NCBI RefSeq assembly: GCF_017591425.1
Contig: NW_024466402.1
Location: 80,557 to 144,556, forward strand
Direction of reading: 5' to 3'
Length of the DNA: 64,000 bases
Source: Ochotona curzoniae
Lineage: Eukaryota > Chordata > Mammalia > Lagomorpha > Ochotonidae
Notes under the pieces: model-generated
Database searches by the model: none
What the model saw: the letters and a program-made list of their open reading frames with translations, nothing else
What the model was told of the DNA's origin: nothing
Program-made: the position numbers and the translations under genes
Shown here: one piece after another, positions 1-11,879 of the stretch
How the letters are laid out: each line of letters begins with the position of its first letter
Position numbering within the stretch: the stretch's first letter is position 1

Positions 1-806
1 CCAATTACACAGAGTTCCATGTGTGGGAATGAAAGGCTAACTTCTGTTTCATATCATTGCACATGTGTCTGAGGTATTTTTTGTTCAGCACTGTCATCCT
101 TAGGAGCTGAAGAGTGCCCCAGCTGGGCTGGGGTTTCCACTGGTGAGCATGAGAGCTGGACTGAGGGCAGCAGGCTGGGCTAGACATGGCTCCACCCTAC
201 CTTGGTGTTAGAGTGGACGGGGTGTGGAAACCATGGCCTCACCCACTTTTCCCTAGTCCTCGACCATTCCCGCCCTAGTCAAGTATGTAAACATCGTTTT
301 AAAAATGTTTAGGCCAGGTAGGAACTGTCACTCAAATGAGGAGTTAACAATGTAGTTTCCTTCAAATTCTGTACTGTGTTCTAAATACCTGTGGTTTTAT
401 TCATATTGACACTTAACCTACAACAAATAATTGGTTCATAGATTTGCACTATTTCCCTTTCACAATTGGCCTAGTTAAAGTGATGAGTTCTGAGGATATA
501 AGCTAAAAGTACATACACAGGCTCAAAGAATGTGTTTCAAAATCTTCTTTACATACGTTCATCTATAGGAACTGTATAATGGAGGCTAGCATGCTGGGAA
601 GTGAAGATACATTGCAGTATGTATATTTCTACACCCAAACAAATAGTGGACTCCCTAAGAAAATGACAGTAGAGAGAGCCACAGCCAGCACTGAATTTTA
701 GCTGAACCTAGACAGGGCAGTTTGCAGGGACAGGGTCTGGTCAGCAATGGGCCTTACTGCAAGGAAATAGTGGGTGTTAGCAGTTGCTGGATCACTCTTG
801 CCATCA
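1..806. other. Unassigned non-coding DNA left of duplicon A
   Basis: I see no gene, SINE or LINE that I can name here. It does not match the sequence left of duplicon C, so the homology between A and C begins at about 807. Confidence 0.5.
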
Positions 807-2540
807 TCTCATCACTGCAACATGAGGAAGCTGAGTTCAGAGTGGGCCACAATGCTAGTCAGGTTAGGGCCTGTTCCTGTTTGCAAGAGAAGATGGCTGG
901 GTCAGGTGCTGGGGTACAGGTGCTTGTCTGACTGCCAAGGGTCCCTGCTCGATGAGAGAATGCTGCCACTGTCTCAGGTTAAATTCAATATTTCTGCAAT
1001 CTTCACCTCAGCATATATCCTTCCTTTTCTGTCTGAAATGCTGTGGCTATAGGCTGAAATAAGATAAATTTTGAGTTGCAAGCATCTCATCAGAGGATGC
1101 AGCAAGACTGGGCCTCCACAACAGTAGAGGCATTTAAAAGTCTAACCCACCTATGTACCAGCTCTGACATAACCACTTCAAGCAGAGGCCATCAGATACA
1201 CAGAGGATGAAACAACAGAACCAATTCTAACAAAATGTACTTGAGCTCCAAATACAACTCCCGCCTCTCTTACAATAACAGATTTCATCTTTTCCCATGC
1301 AACCCTGAGTGCTAAAAATAAACTGTATAGGTCAAATAAGCTGTCATGTTAGAAAGTAGGAGTAAATTACATGATGTTGCTAACTAAAGCATGGATTGAC
1401 AAAGGTTAGCTGTGCATAGTGGAAGGAGGTGCATTGGTGGTTTGTAGCAAAATTAAAGAAAAAAAAAAAAAAAGGAAAGGAAAGGAAACCGTACTGAATC
1501 AGAGGCAGTGTCAGAATATAGAAACATTACTCATGCCCAGGGAAAATGTGCACTGACTTCTCCTCTTAAGTTTGCAAATATAAAACATGATTGTAATTTC
1601 CAGAATCAGAGAAACATAGTTTTGTGGTTGTTCTCCAAAACGTGGAATACTCGGCTAACATTCAAATTGATAACGAACAGATCTGGACAATTCATTAGCT
1701 TCCTGCAATTGCAAGGGAATCCTCTCAAAAGATGTCCCCACTAGTCAACCTAAACCCTTATCATTTGAAATTAATCAATCAGTCAGAAAGGTGAGTCCTA
1801 GAAATAAGCACTAGTTATCCCTGGCTACAGAACTGATTTGTGCATGCTCAGAGACACACCTGCTACAGACACAGCAGTGCACACAAATAAATGGACATGC
1901 TTGGCAATAGTCATTGTGAGGCAAGAACGTCGGGTGAGGCTGGATGCTTCTGTTGGGATGTAGAGGTGAGACCATTGTTAGCTCATCTGCAAGTCTGATC
2001 ATTAATTCACTAGTCTGGGAGAACCGCTGGTACTCTAGGCCTTGAACGTTCAGCTTCTCCTTTTAAAAGTTTGAGTGTGTATTGAATTAACCATATATGA
2101 TGATGTCAAATGGGATGAAATCACAGAGTGGGGACAGCCTCCCAGATGAGGCTCTCTGGGAGCAGCACATGGCAGGCAACAAGCAAAGGAAGGCAGGAAG
2201 CAATAGCTCCTGCTGTTCCCAAGAAAAGACAGGAGGACCTTGGGGACCAGAAGAGGTAACATGGTCTGTGAGCCAGGCCAGTACTGAAGGGTTGTGTGCT
2301 AAATGGGACACAGACACTCATGTCACTGTGGACATAGAGTCTCAGATGGTCCTGTGTGAGCTGTTGGTGTGTTTATCCAGTTTACATAAACAGAATATGG
2401 ATAACAAGGTTTCACAATGTTTTTGTTAATTACCATTTTTCCTTTACTCTTGCGAGATAATTAGTCGGAAGTAATACGCAAAGATTTCTCATTATAAATC
2501 TGAAAATGTCTGTTGCAACAAAAACCAGTGCACATTGTGT
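807..2540. other. Single-copy part of the A/C duplicon, no gene recognised
   Basis: This matches 51091-52825 throughout with scattered substitutions and small indels, including a poly-A run at about 1457-1473 that is also present near 51768-51787. ORFs in both copies are short, differ in frame between copies and look random. Confidence 0.5.
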
Positions 2541-4677
2541 TATGCCTAGATGAGGTGACTGTACGGGATATGGCCACAGCGCCGAACAGCACACGTGAGA
2601 ACCAGGTAGGGAGGTGGCGTAGCTGACAGGGAGAATGTGGGCTCCCCTGCTGGGCAACCACTCCCACTAGAGTTTGAGCTGGGTTGGGGGCAGAGGACAC
2701 CACACAGGGCTACATCACCTGTGGACCTCATTTGAGCTAAATCAGGGAAAAGCCAGGGCTGATTGGTCTTCATGGTGCTAGTACAAAATAGAGTGAGTGA
2801 GGGTTGGTATGGCTTAGCCACAGCATCAGTGGCAGAAGCTGGCATTGGGGTCTATTTCTGCCAAGCTAAACTGCAGAACCTCCTGGAAAGTACATAATCT
2901 GGGAGTGGGAGTTGACTAGACGGGAAATAGTTGGTTCCTCATTCTTTGGTTACTGCTCCCATTGGGGGGCACAAAAACCAGGACAGGGGAAGGAGTGGCT
3001 AGACAGAAGGGCACCCAACAGCTTGTGTGTGGGCTGGATAGTGCAGCTGGTTGGGTTGAACCAGGCTTCAATATCCATTGACATGTATGAAGGATGACTG
3101 GGATGTGGGGCAGACTGTACTAGTCTGCTACACACAATTGCATAATGGGAACCAGGATAGCGGGTGGGCCTGGTGGGGGTTCTAGTGCGTCGCTCCGACT
3201 AGGCTACAGCTCCCACTGGTTTATGTGAGGGCCAAGTGTGTGCTGGGCAGAATCAGGCTGCACTGCAATACCCAGTGGAAGACAGAACTGGAAACAGAAC
3301 CAACCCCTGATTCCAAATATATGCTTTTGCTTACTACCTAGATTTGTAATCACATGGGCAGCACTGGATCAAGGTCCAGGTCTAAATCAGATAAGTAGTG
3401 AATGTCAGTTATATGTGAACCATGTTTTAGAAATTCTCTTTATGTATTTGACAAAATCAGTGCTAACCAGTACCTTTCCACCATTTCAGCTTTTATGGCA
3501 CATCTGTGATCTGTATCCAGGACTCACAGGTGATAAGCAAGGGAAAGAAAGTATTAGGTAAGCTCTGGAGAGGAACTAGTTTCCTGACGGTGGGGAATAT
3601 TCACATAAAGTTTATGTCCATTACATATAGGATGTTGTATAGTGTATTTCTAGGTGATTCATCTACTTTTAAATACATTCTGGGCATGGTACCATACAAG
3701 GTGGAGAGGGGCAAGGCAGGAGCTGGGTCTATGGAGACCATGGTGGAAATCTAACATAAGAAACCAGACCTGGAACTTGCTGGAGGGAGTGGCACAAGTG
3801 ACCACAAGCAATGAGCCATGTGCCAACTGCAATAAGTAAAATTGAACTGTGGACCTGGGAGTGACACAGCTTAAAAACTGCCCCAAAGAGAAAAATCTCA
3901 TAACCAAAAGTACAATAACCAAGAGCAAAAGAAAAGACAGAGGCACAATGGATATTACTGAAGATGCCCCTGCAAAGGAGCAAAAGCCGTTGTGAACCTC
4001 AGTTTTCCCTGAAGAAGACAGTTGAGAAAGCAGTCTGCTCAATACTTCCAGTTCAAAAATGAGCTCCAATGAAACTATAAAATATTTCTTGACAACAGGA
4101 TGTTTGGCGATCCACCATTGTCCATGTCCACAATGATGAACTTCTGACTATTTATGAGAAATTACGCTACTCTATTAATTTAGGGGAAATCAGTGCTTGG
4201 TGGTGACTTGAGGAGGAGTTAAGGCATATCCCACGGCCATTAGAACTGTATGAGAAAATTATAACAATAATAACAAATAAATAAATAAACTTCAGAGACA
4301 TTGAGAAATGATGGCAAGAGTTCAAGAAATATAAACAATATATCACAACAGAGTTAGGAACTTTAAAACAGTCCCCACAGGGATAGAAACTATGAAACAG
4401 GTCCGAACTAAAACACTTAATCTAAAGAAAACAACAGAAAGCCTGAACAATAGAATGAATTCTCCAGAATATTAAAATTGGAAAATAACCTATTTAAATA
4501 CACACAATAAATTAGAGACATGTAAGAAAATCTGAATAAAACTGACAAATCTAACCAAGAAAAGAATAACACTATTCAAAAGACTCAAATACCAGAATTA
4601 CAAGAACTCCTGAAGTTTTGGAATGAGAAACAGAATTGTGAAGTATATCTGATAAAATTATAAAAAAGTACTTCCCT

Positions 4678-4995
4678 GGCCCAATGTGTCCAACTAGCAA
4701 GTGGAGTTCTCACCTTGCACAGGATCCCATACACGTGTCAGTCCTATTCCTGACAGCCCCACTTACCATCCAGCTCCCTGCTTGTGGCCTGTGAAAACCA
4801 TCTAGGACAGCTCAGGACTTTTGGACCCTGCACCCACATGAGAGACTTGGAAGAAGATCCTGGATCTTGGCTTCAGATCAACGCAGCTCTGGTAATTTCA
4901 GCTGATTGGGGAGTGAATCATCAAATGGAAGATCTTTCTGTCTCTCCTCTTCTCTGTATATCTGACTTTCCAATCAAAACAATAATAAAATAACA
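4678..4995 (+). mobile_element. tRNA-derived C-type SINE inside the LINE-1
   Basis: It has a diverged head, then the recognisable body ('tgtggcctgtgaaaacc', 'ctgcacccacatgagagac', 'ttggggagtgaatcatc') and an A-rich tail. Copy C keeps only its 3' part (53945-54140), because C lacks the stretch matching A 3640-4785. Confidence 0.75.
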
Positions 4996-6338
4996 TAAAA
5001 TAAATCCTTAATAACATAAAAATGTCAACTCCAAATAACATATCCTGCAAAGCTCTCATTTTTGTTTGAAAATAAAATAATATATATCCAAACTAAAAAA
5101 AAAAAAAAAAGAATTAGAAGAATATTAAACACTAATTACTGGGAACGCTACTCCAAAACATGCTAAAGTCAGAAAAGTGGAAATTAATCACAATCTATCA
5201 TGACAGTTATCTCTGTGTCCAGATGACATGATTCTATACATAGGAGAATGAAAAGACTCAATGAAGAGACTGCTAGGTTTTAGAAGAAAGTTGGTATGTC
5301 AAGGTGGGAAGGTACAAACTGAATGAACAAAAATCCATGACCCTAGTGTATGCAAACAATTCCAAGGCTGAAAAAGAACTAATCCATTTGGTATCATTTA
5401 AAAGAACAGAATAGATGCTGAAGTACATTGCAATAAACCCAATTAAACATATCAATGACCTCTATGAGGATAATTGCAAAACATTAGAAAAAGAAAAATG
5501 AGAAGACCTTAAAAAGTGGAGAAATATACCATGTTCCTGGATGTTCAGAGTAAATATAATCCAAATGTCCACATCCAAAAACCAATATGAAAATTCATCA
5601 TGATTCCAATCAAACTACTAAGAACATTCTTCAGAACACTGTAGAAAATGATAAAAAAAAAAGTTCATTAGAAAACACAGGAGGCCACGAATATCCAAAA
5701 CTATCCTAAAGAATAAGAACCTATCTGGAGGGTACAATCCCAGATCTCATGACATATTGTAGGGTGGTAGTCATCCAAACAGCCTGGAACTAGTAGAGAA
5801 ACAGAGAAGAAGTTCATTGGAGCAGAATAGAAACATCAGGAAAGAACACACATATGCACAGCCATCCAGTCTCCAATGAGAGAACAGAAAACAACCCAGG
5901 GAAGAACGAAGGTTCTTTTCAAAAAAGCTGCTTGGACAATTGGATAGCAGCCAACAGAAGCAAGAAACAAGACCCCCATATTTCACTATACAGAAAGATC
6001 AAATCTAAATAGATAAAGGAGATAAACTTACACTCAGACCCAATCAAACTATTACAAGAAAATGCAGGAAATACTCTACAAGATGGAGACATAGCAGACT
6101 TCCTAGAAAAATCATCATAGATAGTCAAAATAAAATGAATAAATGGGACTACATCAAACTGAGAAGCTTCTTCACAGCACACAAAACAATCAACAAAGTA
6201 AAAAGTAAACAGCAGAGCTGGAGAGAAAACCTTTATACACCAAATAATAGAAAGCGCTAACATCCAGAATATAAAAAGGTTTCCAAAACAAACAAAAAAA
6301 CATATCAACAAACAAACCAGCTAAGAAATCGGTAAAGG

Positions 6339-6658
6339 GGACCCGGCACTATAGCATAGTGGCCAAAGTCCTTGCCTTGAATGTCTGAGATCCCATATGG
6401 CGACCGGTTTTAATCTCCGCTGTTCCACTTCCCATCCTGCTTCATGTGTGTGGACTGGGAAAGCAGTTGAAGATGGCCCAAAGTCTTAGGATCCTTCACT
6501 CTCCTGGGAGACCTAGAAGAGCTCCTGGCTTTGGATCTCCTCAGCTCCAGCCGTTGTGGTCACTTGGGGAGTGAACCATTGGATGGAAGATCTTCCTCTC
6601 TGTTTCTCCTCCTTTCTATGTAAAACTTGCAATAAAAATAAATTAATTTAAAAAAAAA
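6339..6658 (+). mobile_element. C-type SINE, present in A only
   Basis: A complete SINE flanked by an imperfect 15-bp target duplication, 'agaaatcggtaaagg' (6324-6338) and 'agagatgggtgaagg' (6659-6673). Copy C has the single uninterrupted site near 56105, so this insertion came after the A/C duplication. Confidence 0.88.
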
Positions 6659-6847
6659 AGAGATGGGTGAAGGAAATCAGCAGACACTTCTAAAAGGAAC
6701 ACATGCAAATGGATTAGACATACAAAAAATGTTCAAGCTCTCTAGTAATAAGGGAAATAAAAATAAAAACAAAATTGAGGTTCCACTTAACTCCAGTGAG
6801 AATGGCTCACATACAGAAAACTACTAAGAACACTTGCTAGTGAGGAT

Positions 6848-7159
6848 GTGGGGAAAGTATTCCTCCTCCATTTTTGGTGTGATTGTAAGCTGGTGCAGCC
6901 TCTATGGAAGTTGGCTTGGAGAATAATCAGGCAACTGACAACTCACACACCATATGACCCAGCAATACCACTCCTGGGGATATATCCAAAAGACCTGATA
7001 CATACACATGAGAAAGACACTTGGACTTCTGTATTCGCTACAGCACAATCAACAATCACAAAATCATGGGAACAATCTAGATACCCAACGCAAGAGGACC
7101 AGATAAAGAAACTGATACATCTGTTCTACATAATACTAGCCGCTATTAAAAAAGAATGA
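6848..7159 (+). pseudogene. LINE-1 ORF2 C-terminal fragment
   Basis: The 103-codon open stretch holds the hallmark PYDPAIPLLGIYPKD of mammalian LINE-1 ORF2, followed by a W..V....Q.TI..SW.Q..YP pattern and a terminal AAIKK. This is the non-catalytic end of ORF2. The reverse transcriptase and endonuclease parts upstream are deleted or frameshifted, so no active protein is possible. Its counterpart is at 56341-56658. Confidence 0.9.
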
Positions 7160-7514
7160 CATTTTATTGTTTGCCTCAAAATTGGCCCAATGGGAGATCA
7201 TTATGCTAAATAAAATGAACTAATCCCAAAAGGATAGATTTCATATGTTTCCTCTAATATAACTTCCCTTAAAAACACAAAGTAAACAAAAACATATACA
7301 AAGGTAAATAAATACACATGTGGAGCTCCTAACATGAAGGATGTAATGGAGACCAGAGTACCAGAAATCAAGGACAATCAACAGAATGCATCTCTACTAA
7401 TAAATGCAGGTAGACTCCCAATGAAACTTCTAAATATGGTGAGACAACAAAAACTTAGGATCTTCACTCTTGCCTGTGCCAACAGTGTCATGACTCACAT
7501 AAAGAGCACAAAGT

Positions 7515-7700
7515 TGGATCCATTTCATTTTCACCACTTAGATCTTAGGAGCTGCTTGATCATTGGAAAAACACTGAGAGGAACTAGGTAGTATATAAAT
7601 GGCAGCTTGGAAGTTTCAATAAAGGGCATTTTACTTACACGAATGACCCAGTGGGTGTTGTCTTCCTTTCAACCCTATCACCTCTGCTCTGATAGGGATA
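7515..7700 (+). mobile_element. Possible LTR 3' part (solo fragment)
   Basis: A TATA-like 'tataaat' (7594-7600) lies 18 bases before an AATAAA (7618-7623), followed by a T/C-rich stretch. That tight spacing is seen in betaretrovirus-like (class II) LTRs. Copy C has different sequence here, so it may have arrived or been replaced after duplication. No internal retroviral sequence is visible. Confidence 0.3.
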
Positions 7701-7724
7701 CATAATGACGGGGGTGTTGCCAGC

Positions 7725-8010
7725 AGAAATGTAGAGACATAGTGCAGCACACATCACTGCATCCAGACCAAACATGGATTCCTGGTGAAACTGTTGAACA
7801 TATGCTGAGAAGAGGATGCTGAACTCTCTGACATGTTCCTTGCCTACAGTGTTGGGAAACACTTAAATAGCAGAATGACAAACTTATGACTGTTTATGTA
7901 GGACTACCCACTACAATACTAGTGGGTAAATCAGTAGTGTGGAGGGTCTTGGGAAATGGTACAGCAAAGCCCAGAGACAAAGGAGCTGCATTATTATTTA
8001 AATCCTGACC
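7725..8010 (+). mobile_element. LINE-1 3'-end-like fragment
   Basis: This matches 57615-57900 (copy C) and, more distantly, 24105-24440, all reading toward 'gggaggg.cttggg' then 'agcaaagccc'. Presence at an unrelated third site shows it is a dispersed repeat. The layout fits a LINE-1 3' untranslated end. Confidence 0.5.
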
Positions 8011-9445
8011 AAAAGAGTTACTAATTAGGAGAGAATAATAAATATTCTAATGAACATATGTCACCTTACCTATAAATGGAAATAACTTAGATTAACAAAC
8101 TCTTCTCAAGTGAATCCTCACAGGCTAGGAAATAATGAGATGATGTATCCAATGTTTAAAGGGAAGGACATTTTCAAACAAGATTATATCCAGTGAAACT
8201 ATCCTTCAGAATGAAGAAGAAAGTATTCTCTAGACAGAGAATTCCCCACCAGACCAACCTTCTGAAAATTTAAACTGGGTCTTACACCAGAAATAACCAT
8301 AATGAAAACATAACAGTATCATATTCACTAAGAGAACACACAGAATCATTAACAAGTTAACAAAATATTAGCAATTAATTCTCATTGACCCATGTTAAAT
8401 GCAGTGCATTTTATTCCCTAGTCAAAAGCTGTATCTTTGTTCACTGGGTTTTAAAAAGGGAACAACCACATTCTCCCTACAAGAAATCACTTGGAATATA
8501 AAGGAAATGAAACTATGGAAATGGATACTACAAGCAAATGAAAACCAGAAATGAGGATCATTATACTCATGTCACAGAAAAAAAAAAAAAAAACCTTAAG
8601 TCTAAACCTGTAAAAAGAGACAAGGAAGGACATTACATGTATAAAATGATCAATTTTACAAAGCAGATGTGATAAGCATAAATAAATACTGACCTAACCC
8701 AAGAACAAGGGGGTTTCCAATCTGGGGTAAAGGATAAAGCACTTGCTTATAACGCTGGCATTTAATATGGGAACTGATCGCAACACCTGCTATTCCACTT
8801 CCAATCCAGCTATCTGCTTCGTGTGTGAGAAAAGCAGTAGAGGATGGTCCACGTGCTTGTGCCCTGTACACATGGAAATGACCTGGAAGAACCTACTGCT
8901 CCTGGTTTCAGTTTGGCACAGCCCTGACAACTGCAAACATTCAGAGAATAACTAACAGATAAAATGTTTCTCTCCCTTTTCCTTCTCTCTCTCTCCTTCC
9001 CTGTTTCTTTCCATCTCTGCCTCTCAGATAATTAAAAACAAATCTTTAAAAAAAACTTAGAAAAGAAAACTACAGAGACAAATGCCAAAGATTTTACTAC
9101 AACCTGAAGTGTAAGATGGACTCCAATATAAAAATAGTGTGGGAATTTAACACTTTACTAACATCAAATAACAGACCACCCACACAGAAAAATCAACAGG
9201 GAACATCAGAGGAGAACCAATCACACAGATTTTCACAGAATATCACCAAAGAAGTAAAAGTTATTCAATTTACTCATCACCACATGTGCACATTTTAAGA
9301 GAGACCATACATCAACGTATAGATGAAGCTCAATTAAGAATATCAGTTAAGAAAAATCCAAAAACAAAATAAACAATAGGAACAAAACTAGAAAATCCAA
9401 AACGGAATGAAATAATCTTTGACTACATAATTTATCAGGATTGAA
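8010..9445 (+). mobile_element. Ancient LINE-1-derived segment
   Basis: A/T-rich sequence containing 'tatatccagtgaaactatc' and nearby 'attccccaccagaccaacc', phrases typical of old mammalian LINE-1 copies. A SINE interrupts it at 8708-9055. Copy C matches (57940-59880) but retains about 485 bp of ORF2-like sequence deleted here near 9400. Confidence 0.5.
8708..9055 (+). mobile_element. Diverged C-type SINE
   Basis: The recognisable order is head 'ggggtaaaggataaagc', 'tccacttccaatccagc', 'tgacctggaagaacctac', pyrimidine run, then 'aaatcttta'. Copy C has it at 58664-59000, so it predates the duplication. Confidence 0.75.
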
Positions 9446-9450
9446 TTAAA

Positions 9451-9615
9451 AGTTGGCTTGGCATTGTGGCATAGCCAGTGAAGCTTCCATCTGCAATGCT
9501 GGCAGCCCAAACGACCACAGGCTTGAGTTTCAGCTATTCTAGCTCCCTATTGATGGCCTGGGGAGGAGGCAGATGATGGTACAAGTGCAGAGTTAACCCA
9601 GCCCTAACTGGCTTT
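9451..9615 (+). mobile_element. 5' part of an old SINE
   Basis: The tRNA-like head 'ggcattgtggcatagcc' and a body starting 'agctccctattgatggcc' are present; the 3' half is lost. It is shared by all three copies (B 38850-39000 reversed, C 59895-60050). Confidence 0.6.
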
Positions 9616-9724
9616 CAGAAGTTATACAACTTGGAGTTGGTGTCTGATACCAATGTTTCTGTCATGATAAATCTAGGCTAAGGAACAGAAATGGGATTTA
9701 GATTGCCAGGCAGGGGAACACCAA

Positions 9725-9835
9725 ATCATGGGTCAGATACTGGTTAACTGTGGAATTAGGAGCAAATTAGTTCATTTTTCTGAACCACAGCTGCCTAGGT
9801 GAAAATGATAATTGCAATAACATATTCTTCTGAAA
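9725..9835 (+). repeat. MIR-like ancient SINE
   Basis: The order 'ggtcagatactgg', 'ttctgaaccacagctgcc', 'gaaaatgataattgc' follows the MIR core (loss of unit, splice-like 'tcag' line, 'aaaatg.taat'). It is present in all three duplicon copies. Confidence 0.45.
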
Positions 9836-10224
9836 AACTGCTGTAATAACTACAAGAAATTACAAATGTTCAGGACATAATGTGGTGTCCAGCTCAGACT
9901 ACACAGACTAACAAATCCTGGGTTGTTTATATCTCTGCTTTCCCTTGTAAGATAAAATTTGAAAGTATGTTGAAATCTTGAAGAAGAGATTGCACACAGC
10001 CTGGAAGAATGCTTTGCAGAAAGCAGCTCACCTGAGTGGTCAACCACATTATGGTGCCTTCTCTAGGGAAGAATGAGAGGGAACATTCCACAGTTCTGGA
10101 AAACGAGCTGGCTGAAACACAAAGGGAACCTCTGGTCAACATACAATATCAGAAGAGAAAGAAAATTAATCCCTTCTTACAAACAAACTAGAGCCTTAAA
10201 TGGCATTTCACCACGCAGCCTTCC

Positions 10225-10480
10225 AGAGATGTGTTTCATTTGAGAGTGAGGAAAGAGAGAGATCCCATCCACTATTTCATTCCACTACAGCTGCAAGGGC
10301 TGGTCCAGGTCATAGGCAGGAGCCTAGAACTCCATCTGGGTCTTTCACATGACCAGAAAGCTACAAGAGCAAGGGGGCCAGGACTCAGGCCCAGCATCCT
10401 GTGTGGGTTTATGGCCATTCCAAACAGTGCACAAAGTGCTCTACCAGACACCTACCACCAGGGTGCATTAACCTTCATTT
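10225..10480 (-). mobile_element. Old SINE, minus strand
   Basis: Reversed C-type order: 'atttgagagtgagg', 'gagagatcccatccac', 'ggagcctagaactcc', 'catcctgtgtggg'. It is strongly diverged and shared with B (37975-38225) and C (60635-60870). Confidence 0.55.
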
Positions 10481-10593
10481 TAAAGAAATCAATATTTAGA
10501 AATATGTGATCTTCAGCTCTTTAGCAATTTCATTTTCACTGTAGATTTTGTAGAAATTTGTGCTTTCTGCTAGTACGTTTGCCACTCTGTATA

Positions 10594-10900
10594 TTTTAAA
10601 TCTTTAAATTTTTTATAGATCTAATTATTTATTTGAAAGCTTAACAGAGACAGGGAGAGAATGAACAAGAGAAGGACGAGAAAGAGCGAAAAAAACTGAT
10701 AGGAGCTTCAACCAAATCTCTCACTTGGGTCACTGGGGCACAGACACTTGAGCATTTTAAGTTGGTTTTCCTAACTAAGCACATCGTTAGCTGGGAGCTG
10801 GACTGGAAGTGGACAGGTCATGATCTGGTGCCCACATGGGGTGCTGGCATCACAGGCACCCGATTTAACCACTTCAATACAACTGCTGAACCAAAGTTTT
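10594..10900 (-). mobile_element. Old SINE, minus strand
   Basis: It begins 'ttatagatctaattattt' and ends in 'gcatcacaggcacccg' and 'taaccacttcaataca', the reversed head of a tRNA-derived SINE. It is shared with B (37569-37850) and C (61010-61310). Confidence 0.6.
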
Positions 10901-10981
10901 ACTGTTACTCATTCAGCCATTAGTTTTATGACCCAAAGCCTACCTAGTCAAAACAACTTCCCACTACAGTTTATCTTTTTC

Positions 10982-11275
10982 CTAGTAATATGAAGTGTAA
11001 CTAGTGCGGTGAAACTGCCAGGGCTGAGACCTGGAGTCCCCAGTCACAGGAATGTGTGCCCGATTCAGGAAGCCCCCTTTCTGCCACCTTCCCAGCCCCG
11101 AAGGTGGTCCGCATCCCCCTTTACCTGGTCTGGTCCCCGGGGTTCCTACCTTCTGTCCTGAGCAGCAGGAGATGCTGTTCTTCACTTTCCTTCCTTCTAT
11201 GGCTTCTGTGAGGAGGTTCTCAGGATCTTCCTCTAGCAGGAAGTCCCTTAGTTTATCCCATTTGTCATCCTCCAT
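10982..11275 (-). CDS. Unidentified small ORF / exon-like segment, copy A
   Basis: I do not recognise this protein. The 97-residue ORF begins MEDDKWDKLRDFLLEEDPEN, is acidic and rich in Lys/Leu at first, then turns Ser/Cys-rich. A good splice donor (AG|GTAGG, last exon base 11150) falls after the 'GQK' residues, so the true coding part may be only about 42 codons, read-through giving the rest. The corresponding ORFs in B (37157-37486) and C (61395-61724) begin about 12 codons earlier with MKTDKCLLNSTR; here that upstream methionine frame is not kept. All three read to the same 3' stop. A promoter-like block lies about 165 bp upstream (11440-11510). It could be a first coding exon of a testis or ciliary gene, or a fossil of one. 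Confidence 0.3.
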   Translation of the reverse strand: MEDDKWDKLRDFLLEEDPENLLTEAIEGRKVKNSISCCSGQKVGTPGTRPGKGGCGPPSGLGRWQKGGFLNRAHIPVTGDSRSQPWQFHRTSYTSYY

Positions 11276-11439
11276 GCCTGGTGGAGTTCTGTAAACACTT
11301 GTCTGTCTTCAGTTGGAGGCAGAACTTTTACAGACAGTGCTACTGGCGGTTTTCCCAGCCTGGGGAACACAAGGTCAGCCCTGCAGGTGAGCCCCAGGTC
11401 TGGCTCCTGAGAGATTCCCCACCTCAAGTCACAATGAGT

Positions 11440-11510
11440 GTTGCCAAGCAACGCCATGAGAGCATGCGCACTTCATGCCTCGCCCCAGCCAGTCATGAGG
11501 CATGCGCACA
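11440..11510 (-). promoter_or_regulatory. Promoter-like block: X-box plus two NRF1-type motifs (copy A)
   Basis: The near-palindrome 'gttgccaagcaac' (11440-11452) fits an RFX X-box. 'gcatgcgca' occurs at 11462-11470 and again at 11500-11508, fitting NRF1 half or full palindromes. CpGs are unusual in this A/T-rich window, which makes the cluster stand out. It sits upstream of the minus-strand ORF and is repeated in B and C. Binding is inferred from motifs only. Confidence 0.5.
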
Positions 11511-11879
11511 AAAAGTAGGCAGGACTGATAGTTGGACCTTTCTGAGCGATTATCTTGTTTTCAAAAACGAATGGAGATTGTTGTGTGTAAGACACAATCT
11601 GGGAGAGGTTCATACCTGACTTGATGCTAAAGACCTTGTCCAGAGAAAATTCCCAAAAAGGATTAATCTCCTTGCGCCTCAGTCCCTCATTCCTGTGGGT
11701 CCTTCACTGTTTCCATAGGAAATGGACAGCTGCAGTGAAGTCACATCATGGCGATTTTAGACACTGTGTCCCTGAAGGTCATCAGCTTCAACTTCGAAGT
11801 TTTAATCAGCATTTGTTGTTCAAGATTCATGAGGAAAAAAGTACCGTTTTTCGTCTTTTGAAAGAAATTATTTTTCCAA

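Larger units (their letters stand above)
2545..7180 (+). mobile_element. Decayed LINE-1, from 5' leader through ORF2 end
   Basis: In order: a G-rich leader with repeated 'cccactgg' and 'gtgtgggctgga' type phrases (2545-3350); a stretch resembling the end of the leader and start of ORF1 (about 3850-4660); an A-rich ORF2 region (5040-7160) that can be followed through degraded LINE-1 phrases to the C-terminal end. It is much shorter than a full element and is broken by many stops, frameshifts and two later SINEs (4678-4995 and 6339-6658). The same element lies at 52830-57000 in copy C, so it was inserted before the A/C duplication. Confidence 0.75.

Noticed and set aside
6848..7159. Possible functional reverse-transcriptase gene
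   Set aside because: Only the C-terminal non-catalytic end of LINE-1 ORF2 is open; the rest is broken.
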